Shown one piece after another: positions 1-14,000 of a stretch of DNA of 64,000 nucleotides. The position numbers and the translations under genes were made by a program. Every line of letters starts with the position of its first letter. Positions within the stretch are counted from its first letter, which is position 1. Below the pieces are notes generated by a model. That model did no database searches, was not told the DNA's origin, and worked only from the letters and a program-made list of their open reading frames with translations. The DNA is from Ficedula albicollis (lineage: Eukaryota; Chordata; Aves; Passeriformes; Muscicapidae): the NCBI RefSeq assembly GCF_000247815.1, contig NC_021677.1, forward strand, positions 7,394,447 through 7,458,446, written 5' to 3'.

Positions 1-774
1 ATTTATTGCAGATTGTCTTGTCCATTCTGACTGTAAAATGTCTCACAGCCCACGACTTCACTTTTGAATTTTCATTCTCAAGCCAGCTCAGGCTTACTTT
101 GGCTTCAGTAAATAAGAAAAACGTTTTAGATGTGAGATTAATCCAGATATTCTGCCAAATCTGGGGGGTTCTGTCAAGATTTGAAGGGTCAGGCTTTGAG
201 TTTTAAATTCCTAATGAAATCACGCACACAAGTTTCTAGACAGTATTTAACACATTTCTACTACAATAATGCTTTCTTTAGATTGCACATCAGGATATGG
301 TTTTATTGCATAAGTTTATAATTATGACATTGTTGAGTAGGTAAATGTTCCCATAACAGACTTGTACTGCCTGCAAAGACAAGGGGATTTACTGATATCC
401 ATAATTATGTTAAAAAAAACCCCACATTTCCATTAGCTGAAATAGGAGATGGTGACAACTGATTTTATCTTAAGATGTATTCAAAATGTTCTTCGTTGGC
501 TCTATTTATCTGGATTCACCAAGATGTTTTCAGCATACTCTCAAATAAGGATGTTACATTGGGGCAGGATTTCTGCAGAATTCAGATCATAAGGAAGTTT
601 CTCACAGTGCTGGCTGTTTGAGTGAAAATGTTTGCTTTATATTTCTTGTTGAAAATCTATGAGCTGCTGCCAGCAGCCAACCCTTCTTCTGCAGCATCCC
701 CAGCAGGAACCCTGTGTTTGATGTTTGCCTGACACACCTCTGGTTACTCCTTCAATAACCCAGGTCCCTGTGCG
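1..774. other. Intergenic, no gene seen
   Basis: AT-rich sequence with only short chance frames and no splice-bounded conserved coding. No repeat family is recognised. Confidence 0.7.
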
Positions 775-923
775 CAGTGAGTGGGACATGCAGGGCTCTC
801 CTTTCCATACAATGGACAGGCTGCACTAACCTTGCATCTGCTTCTGTGACAGTGAGTGTGACATGCAGGGCTCTCCTTTCCATACAATGGGCAGGCTGCA
901 CTAACCTTGCATCTGCTTCTGTG
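775..923. repeat. Two-copy 75-bp tandem duplication
   Basis: Copy 1 is 775-849 and copy 2 is 850-923/924. Both begin CAGTGAGTG and carry ACATGCAGGGCTCTCC. They differ at only a couple of bases, so the duplication is fairly recent. Confidence 0.93.
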
Positions 924-1039
924 TTAGCCTGTCACTCATAATCAGGGGTTGCTTGATGCCTAAAATAATTCCTCCCTTGACAACTAATTAATCTGGGAAG
1001 AAAAAAGACTCCAACCAGATGGTGGGAATCTCACAGGCT

Positions 1040-1953
<914 letters not shown>

Positions 1954-4900
1954 AATGGCAAAGTCTTTCTATTTTTTAATAGACACTCTATAAGTTATAT
2001 AACATTCTTGGAGCTATCCCAGGCTATTATCAGCCTTTAACTATGCATTAGGCATTCAGAAAATAAGGCCTTCCTTAACCTGGGAGACTCCATCTCTAAA
2101 AATGGGGGCTGCTAAAATCCTTTACAGAAGTGAGCCCCAATACCAAACACTAGCTTTTTCTCAAGATGTGAAAATTAAGAATGGAGAGGGTGATGGGGAA
2201 AGGAATGGGGCATACATTTTTAACACTGTGCAGCATTGATTTGCAGAGGTTGCTGTCAAATGTCATCATCTGTGGACTTCCTCATGGCCCAGACACCAGG
2301 AATAAGTGCTTTTAGTCTAGCCTTTAGCAGGTGCCCCAGGGATAAAATGCAGAATGATCTGTGAGTTGTAAGTGAGGAAATAAATGCATAATATTTGTGA
2401 AAGGAGGCCTTGCTTCCTTAGCTAAAGTGCCAGGCTTCAGAAATGGGTTTTCAAGAAACATGTGCTCTGTCTGTTGAGAAAGCACACACAGCCTCGCCCT
2501 GCAAGGCAGGGGGGTGCCCGTGTCATTGATTTTCTATTGTTTGGTTGTAGAAGTAGAGCAGCATGACAGTTGTAATGCTATTTTTCATAAACTGAGGTTT
2601 CTATTCTGGCATAGGTCAACTCTCCTGGCTTTTGAAAAGTGAGTTTCCTATAATGTGTTTGGAGAGAAGGGCTTGGAAAAGATTCGGGAAAGGCCAGAGA
2701 CCAAAAGGCAAACATGAAGTTTATCTACCAAGCAGTATTTTGAGACAATATTTTATCAGAATAATATATGCTGCCTTCCATGAGAAAAGCAGAGAACCAA
2801 CAGCAGTGACAGAATATTCATGTATATTAGAGGGAGTATGAGATATCCTGCTTTTGCCGACGACATATGTGAAGATAACTCTGTGTGGGGTTTTTATTTG
2901 TGGCCATTCCTTTAGCATAGTGCAACATTCTGCTGTAATAAAAGATAAAATCGGGATTTCAAAAATGGCATCCCAGAGCCATCAGGGCTCCCAGCCCAGG
3001 TCTCCCTCTTGTGCTGTGGGAATTACTCTGCCCAGGACCATGACACATCCTGGCCCTGGACTGATGGCCATCCTGAGAGAAATTCCCTAGACACAGGAGC
3101 TTGTGTGGTTCTATTTTTGCTGTGATCTCCAGCGTGGGAACCTCTGAGCCGTTGCTGGCCTGGAACAGCCCCAGACCTCACCCTGTGTTCCCACCAGGTG
3201 ATCCCTTAAAGCTGCCTTAGGAACCACCAGGAGCAGCAACAAACAAATGAAAATCAACTGTTTCACTGCAAAATTACTTCTTTAGTAATGTACAGATGCC
3301 ACCTCAGCCCTCCACAGAGCCAGGCTCTGGGCTGCTCTTGGGTATCAGGGCTCCCTGTTTGCTGCCCATAGCAGGTGGTGACAGCTACTGTGAGGTCCCC
3401 TTTCCCATTTACTGCAAAATCTCATTGCTTTGGGTGTCTTTGGCTGTGGGAGGGAGAGGTAGGCCTCTGTGAGGAGAGGCTGGCATCCCCCTGAGCAGGA
3501 CATAGCTGCTCCAGACACCCAGGCACCCCAGTGCCTCCACCAGGCACAGCTGAGCTCATCTGGGCTAGTGGCACCTCTGGGAAAGGTGTTCAATAAAAGG
3601 AAAAAATGCTGGACAGGCAGAGGAGAAGGGGTAAAAGCCAAGGAGCAGACCTGGAGCACCCAGATAAGGGAAGAAGGAGGAGGAGAAGAGATGTTCCTGG
3701 TGCTGGCTGGAGCAGGAATTCTTCTCAGAGAGACCACAGTGCAGTGGGGACACGTGAGGATGGGGAGGCAGAGAAGCAGAGTGGAGCTGAGTCTGGGAGA
3801 GGATGAGTGATTTCCCTGTCCTTATTTCAACCCATGAGCTATTCCATCCCATTTTTTCCCGTCTCCCCGTATCCCTGAGGAGGGGAGTGGGCTGGGCAGG
3901 CAGCTGGACAGTGGCCAGTCAGCCCACCACATATGTACAGAGTACAGCCTCTTGTTCTGAGGAACTTCCCATAAAAAGAAGGTGATAAAATCGACAAAAG
4001 GGAAAGACGTTTAATTTTAGAAGTAATTCAGAAGCTGAGGCACGGAAACTGCTTATACTGTACAGTTACACAGGGAGATTCAGCTCAGTGACCCGGCACT
4101 CAGGTCCTCAACCACCTTCCCTCCCACACCAGGAGCATGGAAAAGTGCTCTTCTCCTGTATTTTTGCCAGTTAACTGGGACTTTATATTCCAAACGGGCT
4201 CAGGGTGCATACATTGAATTTGGCCTGAAAACACGCTGTGGTATTTCCATCTGTCAGTAACAGATTAAAAAAGATTTCAAGGATTCTTTGTAAACAACGC
4301 TAAAGCTTCACCTAGGCTATTTATATCTAAACTGCAGAAACTCTTCATGACTGATGGCTGGGCCCCTCTGCCAAATTCTTGCCAATAGATTGACAACCCA
4401 AATTCAGTGAGACCTATGCCCCACTGAACCGATCAACACTGAATTCCCATTCCTCAATAGGCTGAAATGTTTTCTACTGACTTGTGATCTGTCGGAATGA
4501 ATATTCATTTTACAAGAAGGTTACTAAGTATCAAATGCTAATTTACTCATTTTAAACACTTGCTTTTCTGCTTAAAACATTCTTTTTAGTGGGTTTTTTT
4601 GGCCAACAAGCATAGGACTAGCAGGTAATATTCGTTTATGATTTCCAGATATCCTAATGCTAATCAAGGGGATTGTCTTTTTAGATGAAACAAGGAAGCA
4701 GTGAGCAGGTGATTTCTTTATATGAGAGAAATGTGTGGTTGACCTACTGCAATAATGAGCATTTTAATACTGGAAAAAAATGATTATTTGAATTAATTGG
4801 CTCTCTGTGTTGATGCTGTTACCCATCAAGGTCTCAGAAAGTTAATTTAAATGAAGTGCTTGAACACAAGAACCTCTGAAATATTTACCTATTAGCAGAG

Positions 4901-7740
4901 CTGGGAGTAGAATCAGCACACACATTTCTAGCACAGTTGTTTTTATTTTATTAGTTGGAAAGCTTAATTTTTCAAGGTAAATACAAATGTTTCAGGCTAA
5001 ATGGTTGGACAAATCCATTTACAAAACGGGTAGCTTCAATTTTGAAACACTGTTCAGTCCAAGTGGATTTGCTACAAAGCAGATAAGGAAACCGAAATCA
5101 GGAGAAGAGGAAAGTAAATTTCCTTCCATCATTCCCAACTTCCTTTCACCATTTTGGGGATTTGTTTAGAAGGCAGTGCTGAGAATCCTGTAAAGATGTG
5201 TTGGGTTTTTCCCAAAATTTTGCACTTTAATGTAAGCACTTTCCCCTTTCTCACACTTCATAATTTTCCAGCAATGAAAAAATGAGGGAAATAAAAGGAG
5301 AAAAAAGAGAAATATCTGGGAATTTTTTGTATTTGCAAGACCTAATGGGTTTTGGCATATGGAATTGTAAAAGAAATACACGTTTATTCCTCAACAAATC
5401 CCATTTTGTGTGGATATTCCATCCTGACCTAACCATTGTGGCAAAATGTGCAATTTTTTCCCCCAGTACTGTACTTGAATGATCATCACTGGTAATTTAA
5501 TGTATTTTTGGCAGTGTTTCTGCTCCAAGTTCTAGATGTGAATGACCACACTGACATGAGTGTGAACAGAGATGTAAGAACTCAAACCTGACCTCTCTGG
5601 GTGCCTCAAAAAGCAAGAGGAGCCTTCAGAGAGCTCAATGGTCCAAGAGATAAAGTGTCTGGTTGACATTTTGAAATTTCTAACAGTGAACCAATAACTT
5701 TATGCTCTGAGGTTTTGTAAGTGCTAGCAATGGGTGAATTTTCTACACCTTGACCCATGGGACGTTCTAAACCACATCACAAAATAGTCTCGAGCTGTTC
5801 TAGCTTGATGGGGGAAGGAAATAAAATCCTTGGGCTTGTCCTGGACTTTGATAAAAATAATAATATAAATCGGTCCTGATCTTTTTGAATCTCCATGGTT
5901 ATGCCTCTAATCAGTGGACAGCAGTGTGATATTTTGTCAGCTTCTCTGCCAACAGTGAATTAATGCTGCTGACCTTCCAAACAAAAGCCAAAACCTTGAC
6001 CTGGTTGCTGGGTGAGCTTCTTTAAACAGAGTTTGTTGCACTATTTAACTTTTTCATCTATCTATATTTGATTAGTCTGGTGCAATGACTAGTTGATTCT
6101 CACTTCAGAAGCTCCTCAGAGTCTGGGAAGGCAGGGAAGTGTCTCTTCCCCTCCCAGCCCTGAATAAAGTGAGACTGTGAGACATGGTACACAATAAATC
6201 TCAAATTCTGATCTGCAGTGATCAAAACCCAATCAACTAAGTTTAATACATAACAAAAAAGTACTTCTTTATCTAAGAAGCCTGTCAAATCCCTATCTTG
6301 GTAAAACTATGTCTTTTTCTTACTTGTATTTAGAGTATAGATATTTTGGTAAAATATAGTGTGTTTTATTTAGTTTCAAATTCTCATCTAAATGCAGCTT
6401 GATAGATCTGACTAATGCATGAGTAATGCACACTAGGCAATGCAAATTGAAATAAATGTGATGAGACAAAGGGGATCTTTCTGGTAAGATAGAAGGAGAA
6501 GGATGCTTTATTGAAGGAACAGCCTTTTTGAATGGGAAAACAATGAAGAACAAGCACCAAAAAAGATCAGAGTCTCTCATGTAAATTCTGTATGTAATCA
6601 AGCATCTTTCTTACTGATTTTCAACCTGTTTAAAATCAATTGTTGTTATTAGTCCATCTTGTTTGAGTGTGCACGACCAATTGGAACACCCTGCCTGCTT
6701 CTGAAGGAGAATGAAGAATGTGTGTAAAAAAGCTGTGCTCTTGCTTCTGGCAAGACATTTGAAGATGTTTAATATTTCTTTTAAATTACAAAGTGATGTT
6801 TGATTGCAATGTCTGTTTTCAGGAGTGCTTAACTTTTATGCTGATATAAACCAAGGGTTTTCAGTCTTTCTGGGAACATCTTGTGAAATGTAGCTAGAGA
6901 AGAGACAAGGAGCTGGCAAGGAAAAGGTAAAATCAGTGCCTCGGATTCCTTCACATGAGCTTTCCAGGCAGGATTGGAATAGCTGCTATGGCTTGATTTA
7001 TTTTTTATTTTGGCAGCAGCCCTGCAAGGGAGCCTTTGTGTTGGGATGCTTGCTTGGAACTGCCCCTACAAGCCATTTGTCTCATCAAAGACCTTCTGTT
7101 TACAGCTGTCTCACGGCACCTCACAGCTACAAGGTCTGCAGTTCTCACATTTGCTGGATGTCAATGAACTATAAAATAATTATCTCAGAATCAGGTCATT
7201 TAACCTGGATCAGTTTATGGCACAGTGTTTTCTCAGTGTTTCTTCAGCACCATGCAGCCAGTCCCATTTGCACCACCTTAACATGGAGCTGATCATACAT
7301 TAGTCAGCAGGTATTCACACAGTGCCCCGTGGAATAATTTCACAAAGAGCTGTATAACCCAGGAGATGAAAAGGAGTTGGGTTTCACTTCTGGTTTAATA
7401 TGTGCAGATGTTTCACCCTGACACCCCTTTGCTAAATGCTCAGGAAACCCCATGCCCTAACACATCATTAAAAAACAACACCAAAAAAACATTCTCCTAT
7501 TCTCCTGGGCATCTCAGATCAGATAAGGCTCATAGCCTAACATATATCATTGTTTAAAGCCCCATAGAGCTGCCACTTAAAAAGAAAGCTTCCATAAAGC
7601 ACTTCCAAAAGACATGAACTCTAAGGAGATTAAAGGAAATTTTGTTTATGTGCACGGATAAATATTTGAGTGGGAAGTCAGGCTCTGTGTTTTAATCAGA
7701 AAATGATTGACTCAGTCATGATCCAATTGCAAACATGAGC
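1954..7740. other. Intergenic, no gene seen
   Basis: AT-rich single-copy sequence. Open frames here (for example around 3345-3852, on both strands) are short, have overlapping frames on the other strand, and show no recognisable domain. No FGF3-neighbour exon such as ANO1 was recognised. 4440-4860 is rich in TAAT cores and could be regulatory, but nothing firm supports that. Confidence 0.65.
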
Positions 7741-7840
7741 AACCTGGGCTGGTGGAAGGTGTTCCTGGCCATGGCAGGGGATTGGAATTAAATCATCCCT
7801 AAGGTCCTTTCCAAACCAAGCCATTCTGTGATTCTGTGAC
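7741..7840 (+). mobile_element. CR1 LINE 3' fragment
   Basis: Carries the avian CR1 3'-end pattern: GGTGTTCCTGGCCATGGCAG, then AAGGTCCTTTCCAAACCAAG, then the terminal CCATTCTGTGATTCTGTGA repeats. The fragment is 5'-truncated, as most CR1 copies are, and has no coding capacity. Confidence 0.9.
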
Positions 7841-7932
7841 AGAATGAGCTGGTGCTGCTACCCAGTCAGTAATTCTGACCAAGCCATTTTAATAATAATA
7901 ATAAGTCTTAATCATCCTTCTAGATTGGATGA

Positions 7933-8056
7933 GATCCCACTGTAAGTACTACGTTGTTCCAAAGAAGTTATCTTCCATCTTATCTTAGTTAAAAGATTCC
8001 ACTGTAAGTACTACGTTGTTCCAAAAGAAGTTATCTTCCATCTTATCTTAGTTAAC
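7933..8056. repeat. Two-copy 62-bp tandem duplication
   Basis: Copies start at 7933 and 7995. They share CACTGTAAGTACTACGTTG and TTATCTTCCATCTTATCTTA, differing by one substitution and one extra A. Confidence 0.93.
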
Positions 8057-11000
8057 TAGCACTTCAGAGAATTAAAGAAGATCACAGCTAATGAAGGAGG
8101 ATGCTCTGAAGAAGATATCTGTAGTGGTCATAAAAATTTCCCACATGGTGGAAATACAAAAAAACAGCTTGTGAAAACTTTGCAATTTTTAAAGGGGCAT
8201 CTAGGGTGTAAAATTTCTATGGTTAGTGCAAGGACTGGTTCAGATATTCGCCAGTGTTATTTTATGTCTAATCAAATCTCACTGACAATGGCACATTACT
8301 GAATTTATTCATAGCGGGAGTCAGTGCTGTTAAAGAGGCAACAACCAAATGCCACGAAGTTTTAGACCTTGAGTCAATCAAGATGCATTTTTGAGATAGC
8401 AGAAAGCTCCAGCCTATTTATTATAGGATCTTCACACTTGTGGTTCACACTTGAATTCTTGCCCTATTCTGCTTAAAAGAGATGTTTCTCTAGATCTGAT
8501 GCTGCATCTTTAACCCTTTTAAATAAGTGCTTGTTAAACACAACCCTGCCCAGAACAGTTAATTCAGTGTCTGCTAGAGGGGGTAGATGAACGAGACAAT
8601 CTGCACTCTGCAGCTTCTGAAGCCAGACCCTTGGCTGGCAAACCTTGTGACTGGCAGAGGTCTTAGAAAGGATCTGAAAGAGGCAAGGAAAGTAATCAGA
8701 ACTTTTCAGGACAAACCTGAGTTGTAAAATGCCATAAAGCAACATTTCAATTAGCTAGTTAACCAGAGAAAATCAACAAGTAAAAAGCAATGCTTCGAAT
8801 AATAGTAAGGCACAAATCAGGTGGCTTTGGCTTTTTCCTGGAAGTGAACTAGTGTGACACAGAGGCTAATTCTTCTCCTGGTGTGAGCAAGGAGGAATTC
8901 TGCTAAAAGCAGTACTAGTGGACGCCAAGTCATACTCAGCCCTGGTTTCCCAGTGCTCTGGATCAAGTTGACAAGCTGTCACCTATAAGTCCTTCCTGTA
9001 AGCCCAAGTCAGGCGGTTTGGAAGCCAGGCTAGGGGTTACGGGGTTATACCAGTTAACATCCCCTTGAATAGCAGAGTGCCATGGGTCAGTGGTAAAATG
9101 GAAGGCTTAGCAATGGATCAAATTGTATCTGCCAAGTATATTTATCTTTCTGCCTGCTAAGTGTTAAAGAGTACTGGTGACACTGATAAGGGAACTGTTA
9201 CTTATATTTGCAAAGCGTAAATACATCAGGTCACGACCCTGATTGGATAAGTGGTAGCTAAACCCCTATGGCTCCCTAACAATGGAAAAAAATTACAGCC
9301 CTGGTAATTGGGCACCAGCTACAGGGGAAATTGGGAATGGCCAGAAGTACAAAGCCAGATTATGACTTTCTGACTCCCTGGCATGCTTTAGTGAATATAT
9401 GGACCATGCCACTTCAGTCTGATCTGCACAAAGGGTTTGTCTTTGAACAAGCCGAGAATGACAGCATTTTTTGGGCTCTGTGTGGGGTTAAAGTCTGGGA
9501 CCTGGCACTCATGTCACTGGAGCATGACAAAAAGCGGAGAAGTAACACTTTAGAGACACAGTGGGCCTTCTGCTGCTTCTTTTGTTGTCTGGACAGTGCA
9601 GTGTTCTTGCATGTCCCCAGATACAATAAAGGTGCTGGCCACTACTTTGGTCAAGGATGGAGCTGGCATAACAGCACTGCAATGGTGCAGAACTAATCTG
9701 TGCCGGGCCTTTCCTGTGTGATAAACCCACACCCAAGTAACCTAATCTGCAATGGAAAATCACACACAAAACAACAACAATGACAAAACCTTTAAAAAAC
9801 CCAAAAAAGCCCCCCAAGAGTCCAGCATTTAGTGACAGCCTGAGTTTTTTAACAGTCATTTGCAGGTTTCCATCGGGGGTCCTGATCATTTGATGTGACA
9901 ATTAACAAGAGGAGTTTTGTACTCCACTGAGATTAAACAGTCCTCTACAATAATGATTTTATGCCTTGAACAGAAACAACAACAACAACAACAACAAAAA
10001 AGCCCAGAGAGTAAATAACGTAAATAAATAAAGATAGTAAATAAATTATTTGTTACATCAAATGGGAAATCATTTGTGCTTGTAACTATCAATTTTCTTT
10101 TATTAAAGCAAAGTGTTACTTTTCCCATGAGAAAAAACCAACCAAACAAAAAAGCCACCCAAACTTTGAAATTGTAGGACAAAATTTCCCCATACTGCCT
10201 TTAGTCTTACCATGTTTTTACCTTCAAAAACTAGTCAGTTTGCTTTGACCCTAGAGAATTTTTTAATTCTCCTGGTCTTTTAATCTCTGCATGAAATATT
10301 AGCATCCTGAAGGGGGAAACTGTCAATACCACCTGCAAGCGCTTTTTTTCTTTTGCCATCAGGGCCAAGACGCTGGAAGATAATGTACCATACTTAGGGT
10401 GCTGGAAAGCTCTCTTCCTCTCCAGCTATCATTCTGTGCAAGGTACCTCTAAGTAGAATTGCTCGCCATTCTGAAGAGACAATCAAAGACTTAAGGAGCA
10501 GTGGATACAAGAAAAGATATTTGACCAAAAAATTAATAAAGACAGATCTCCAAGTCTGTTTTTAGAAATTTAAACAGATAACCTCCTATTTTTTCTTTAG
10601 GTTATTGAGACATCTATACATGAAACTGGAGATTTCTTCACTGGGATACAGTTTCCTTTGCAGAAAATCAGATTAGATATATCTTGACTTCCCTGGGATA
10701 GTAGTATTCTCCTCCTTTCTGGACACATGTGCTCACTATACATTTTTAAGTTGCCACCTAGACTGTGGAAAACCTCTAACTCACCCAGCATGCTGGTATC
10801 GACATTTAGTCCTAGAAAAATAAATCATTTTCAAAAGGCAGAATGGGTGGGACTAATCATGTTCTCACTTCAATAATCTGAGTACAAGGGAGACCAGATT
10901 CAAGATGCATTTTTTTCCCCAAAAGACAGAGTGAACAATCTTACCAATTCATTGCCAATCTTACCAATTTCAGCTACTCCTGTACTTTGCATTCTCATTG

Positions 11001-14000
11001 CAAAAAAAATTATTAATTTGCCCACTCCCAACGAGTTACCTGAACTTAATTGCTACAGATTGCATTTCATAGCTCCATTCCTTTGAATCATGCAGAGGTT
11101 TATTTCAGTAGAGGTGAGGTTTTCTACAAATGTTTTACATCAGGATAAAATATACCCAGTTCAAAGGAAGGTAAAGGATTGTTTGTCATCTGGAGCTGGG
11201 TGAATAATTTGCACATTGCTGTTTTCCTCACCAAGTTCTGTCTCGCTTTTGTGATTTTATTGCCTGTGTGATTTGATGGACAGCCAGTAAATTGTTTATA
11301 AGATGTATCTTGCTGATAGTAAAGAACCTTAATTTAAGATGGATTGCTAGGACCCCAGTAATACAGTTAAAAGCCTTTGAAGCATGTTTTTAGTGCAAGA
11401 GCTCACATTTAGCAATTGAAAAATCACGGCCTGACTGATTTTCAGTACTTGCTTAAAATTCATATCTATTTCTGCCAAGGAACACCCAGAGAGTGATCCA
11501 AAGGAACTGAACCACAGCTTATTCAGATTTATATCGACCTGCAAAACAATATTTCTGGAAACGTGCTGTGTGACGTGCTTAGGTCTTATGCAGTGGAAAG
11601 TGATCCAGGTGACACTTACCTGAGTCCTGGCAAGCACAGCAGACCTAGCAAAACATGAGGAGCCCACACAAACCTGTGCAAAAGATTGCAAAAGTGGACA
11701 AGAGGGTGAAGGAGAGCAGGGTTAAACCTCTCCAGGCTCTCCCTTGCCAGTGAATTGCCCACCCTGAGAGCAGCCATTGCACAAACCTGTGATTAAAAAT
11801 GGTTCAGCAGCACCAGAGCTTCCCCTGCACACAGACACAGCACATTCACCCGGGAGCCAGGCAGAACCATCTGCCAGGAGCTTGCCAATATCACAGGGTG
11901 AACATCCAGTTAGTGAGAGAATCTATTTCTCCTCTTCATACAGTGCCTCCCTCCTCAGGGAAGTGTAAAGAGCTGGAGGTGTGAAGGCACTACAAGCTCA
12001 TTTGCAACTTGACAGTCCCTGATGCTGTTTGGGTTACTGTTTCCTGTACTAAATAGAAAAAATGTTGCTTTTTCACCGCTGCGCTGCCAAGGTCTAACTC
12101 CAACACCTAATGCTGTGGGATTTGTTCAAAAGAAGCACCACTTCCAATGCATCCACCCCTTCCTGCTCCTTTTGGACACAAAAGGTACTCAGTGCCTGAG
12201 GAAGAAGCCTGCAGTAGGTGAAAACATTTTGTCAGTGCTTTGTGGGAGAGCATTCCCAAACACCCAGCAGGAGCTGACCTGCTGTCATGAGGAAGAGGTG
12301 CAAATCCCAAATGGGATTGCTGGGAGTAACAGTGGCACTGCACTGGTTTTAAACACAATTCTTATGAGCTTGTGGAAAGATAAGGAGCCAGCACAAGACT
12401 GAGGATGGAAGAGAACAGCTATTACCCAGATGAGCTTCAGAGCAGTACAGAGCATTGACTTCAACTGGATTCACACATCTGCCCAAGTGTTTAACTGTGA
12501 TATCTATCTTTTAAAAACTCTTTTTAAGGCTTACTTACATGGGGAAGCTGCACTGGTTTGACCTAGGATATGAATTTAATTGATTTAGGGAAATCAGTGA
12601 GAACTATTGTGGGAATATATTCATTTTAGTGTAATTAGTTTGTAATTTTTAGTTTGTCTTAAATTAGCTTAGCTTTAAATTAAATTAGAGGTATTAATCT
12701 ACTTACCTAATTATTTAACCAAGCTTTAATGATATTGATTTAAAAACTGCCTGGAGTTAAACCAGCGCACTTTTGCTGAGGACACAAGACTTTTGACCTT
12801 GTTGCCTGAATTATTCAGTGTTCATCCCTGATGAAATTGATTCTGTAGCCATGTCCTAGAGCAGGTGTGAAGAGGAGCCAACAGCTTATGTTCCCTCGAG
12901 TCTCTTAACAACAAGAGCCAGTTATTTTTGGTGGACCTATGAAATAGATGTTCCAAAAACATGTCTGCAGTCTGCAGTGTACATGTACACATGTTCCTTT
13001 AACTCCCAGGGAAGATGTGGAGAACATCAGAGTTTAGGAAACAACAGAGCGAGTGGGTGGTAAGGAAGGATCACGTCATCCTCCAAGACAGTCTTCTGGG
13101 CAGAGGCTGATTCCAGGATGTGAACAGCAGGATGTGTGGGGTGCATCAAAGTCCTTACAAATTTTCCAACTGGGACAACATGATTGAGAATTTGAAGGGA
13201 CTTTAATGCAGACTCAGGATGGCAGCCCTCTGAAATTCTCCTTGTTTTCCTCCTCCACACTCTGAGCCTTCCAGGAAAGGACTGGTGGAAGAAGTCTCAT
13301 GGCAGGCCTGTCCCAGCAGATTTCTTTGAGGCTTTGTAGGTACAGAGAGAGCCACTTCATATCCCAAGGTAGATGCCACCGACATTCTTTCTCAGGCCTT
13401 GATGGTCCCTTTCCTTCAGAAAAAGCACCTGCTCTCTCACGTGTTCATGTCTTAAATATCCAGGTAAGGATTTAATGGAATATGAACAGAACCCCAAATA
13501 CAATGGAAATTCAAACAAAAAAACCCAAATCAAACAAAAAACAACAAACAAACAAGAAAAGAAAAAAACAAACTAAAAAAATCTCCAATTAATGTGCAGT
13601 TGGGATTGGTCTAGTTCAAGTCTCTGATGCCAATTGTATTAATTGGGAGATTAAGATCCAAGATACGAAATACTGATATGATTCAATTACTTATGGGATA
13701 ATGGGATGCCTTTCAGCTCCCGGGCTATTTTGTTCCCTCCCCACGGAGTTGTCTTGTCTGTTCAGATCATGAAATCTTTGGGATTTGAGCTAGCTCCTGC
13801 TCCGCTGAGCATCTTGTACAACAGTGGTCCTTTCACAGCTGGTCCCTGGGCAATCCAGCAGGACTCCCCTCACTATTGCCCTGGGGCAGTGGGAATTTTT
13901 CCATTGAGTTTCACTGGAATTAGATAAGGCTCATAGACCCTTTGAAACACATCACTCATAATGCTGGAGTAGAGCTGTGCTCCAGGATATGATTTCATGG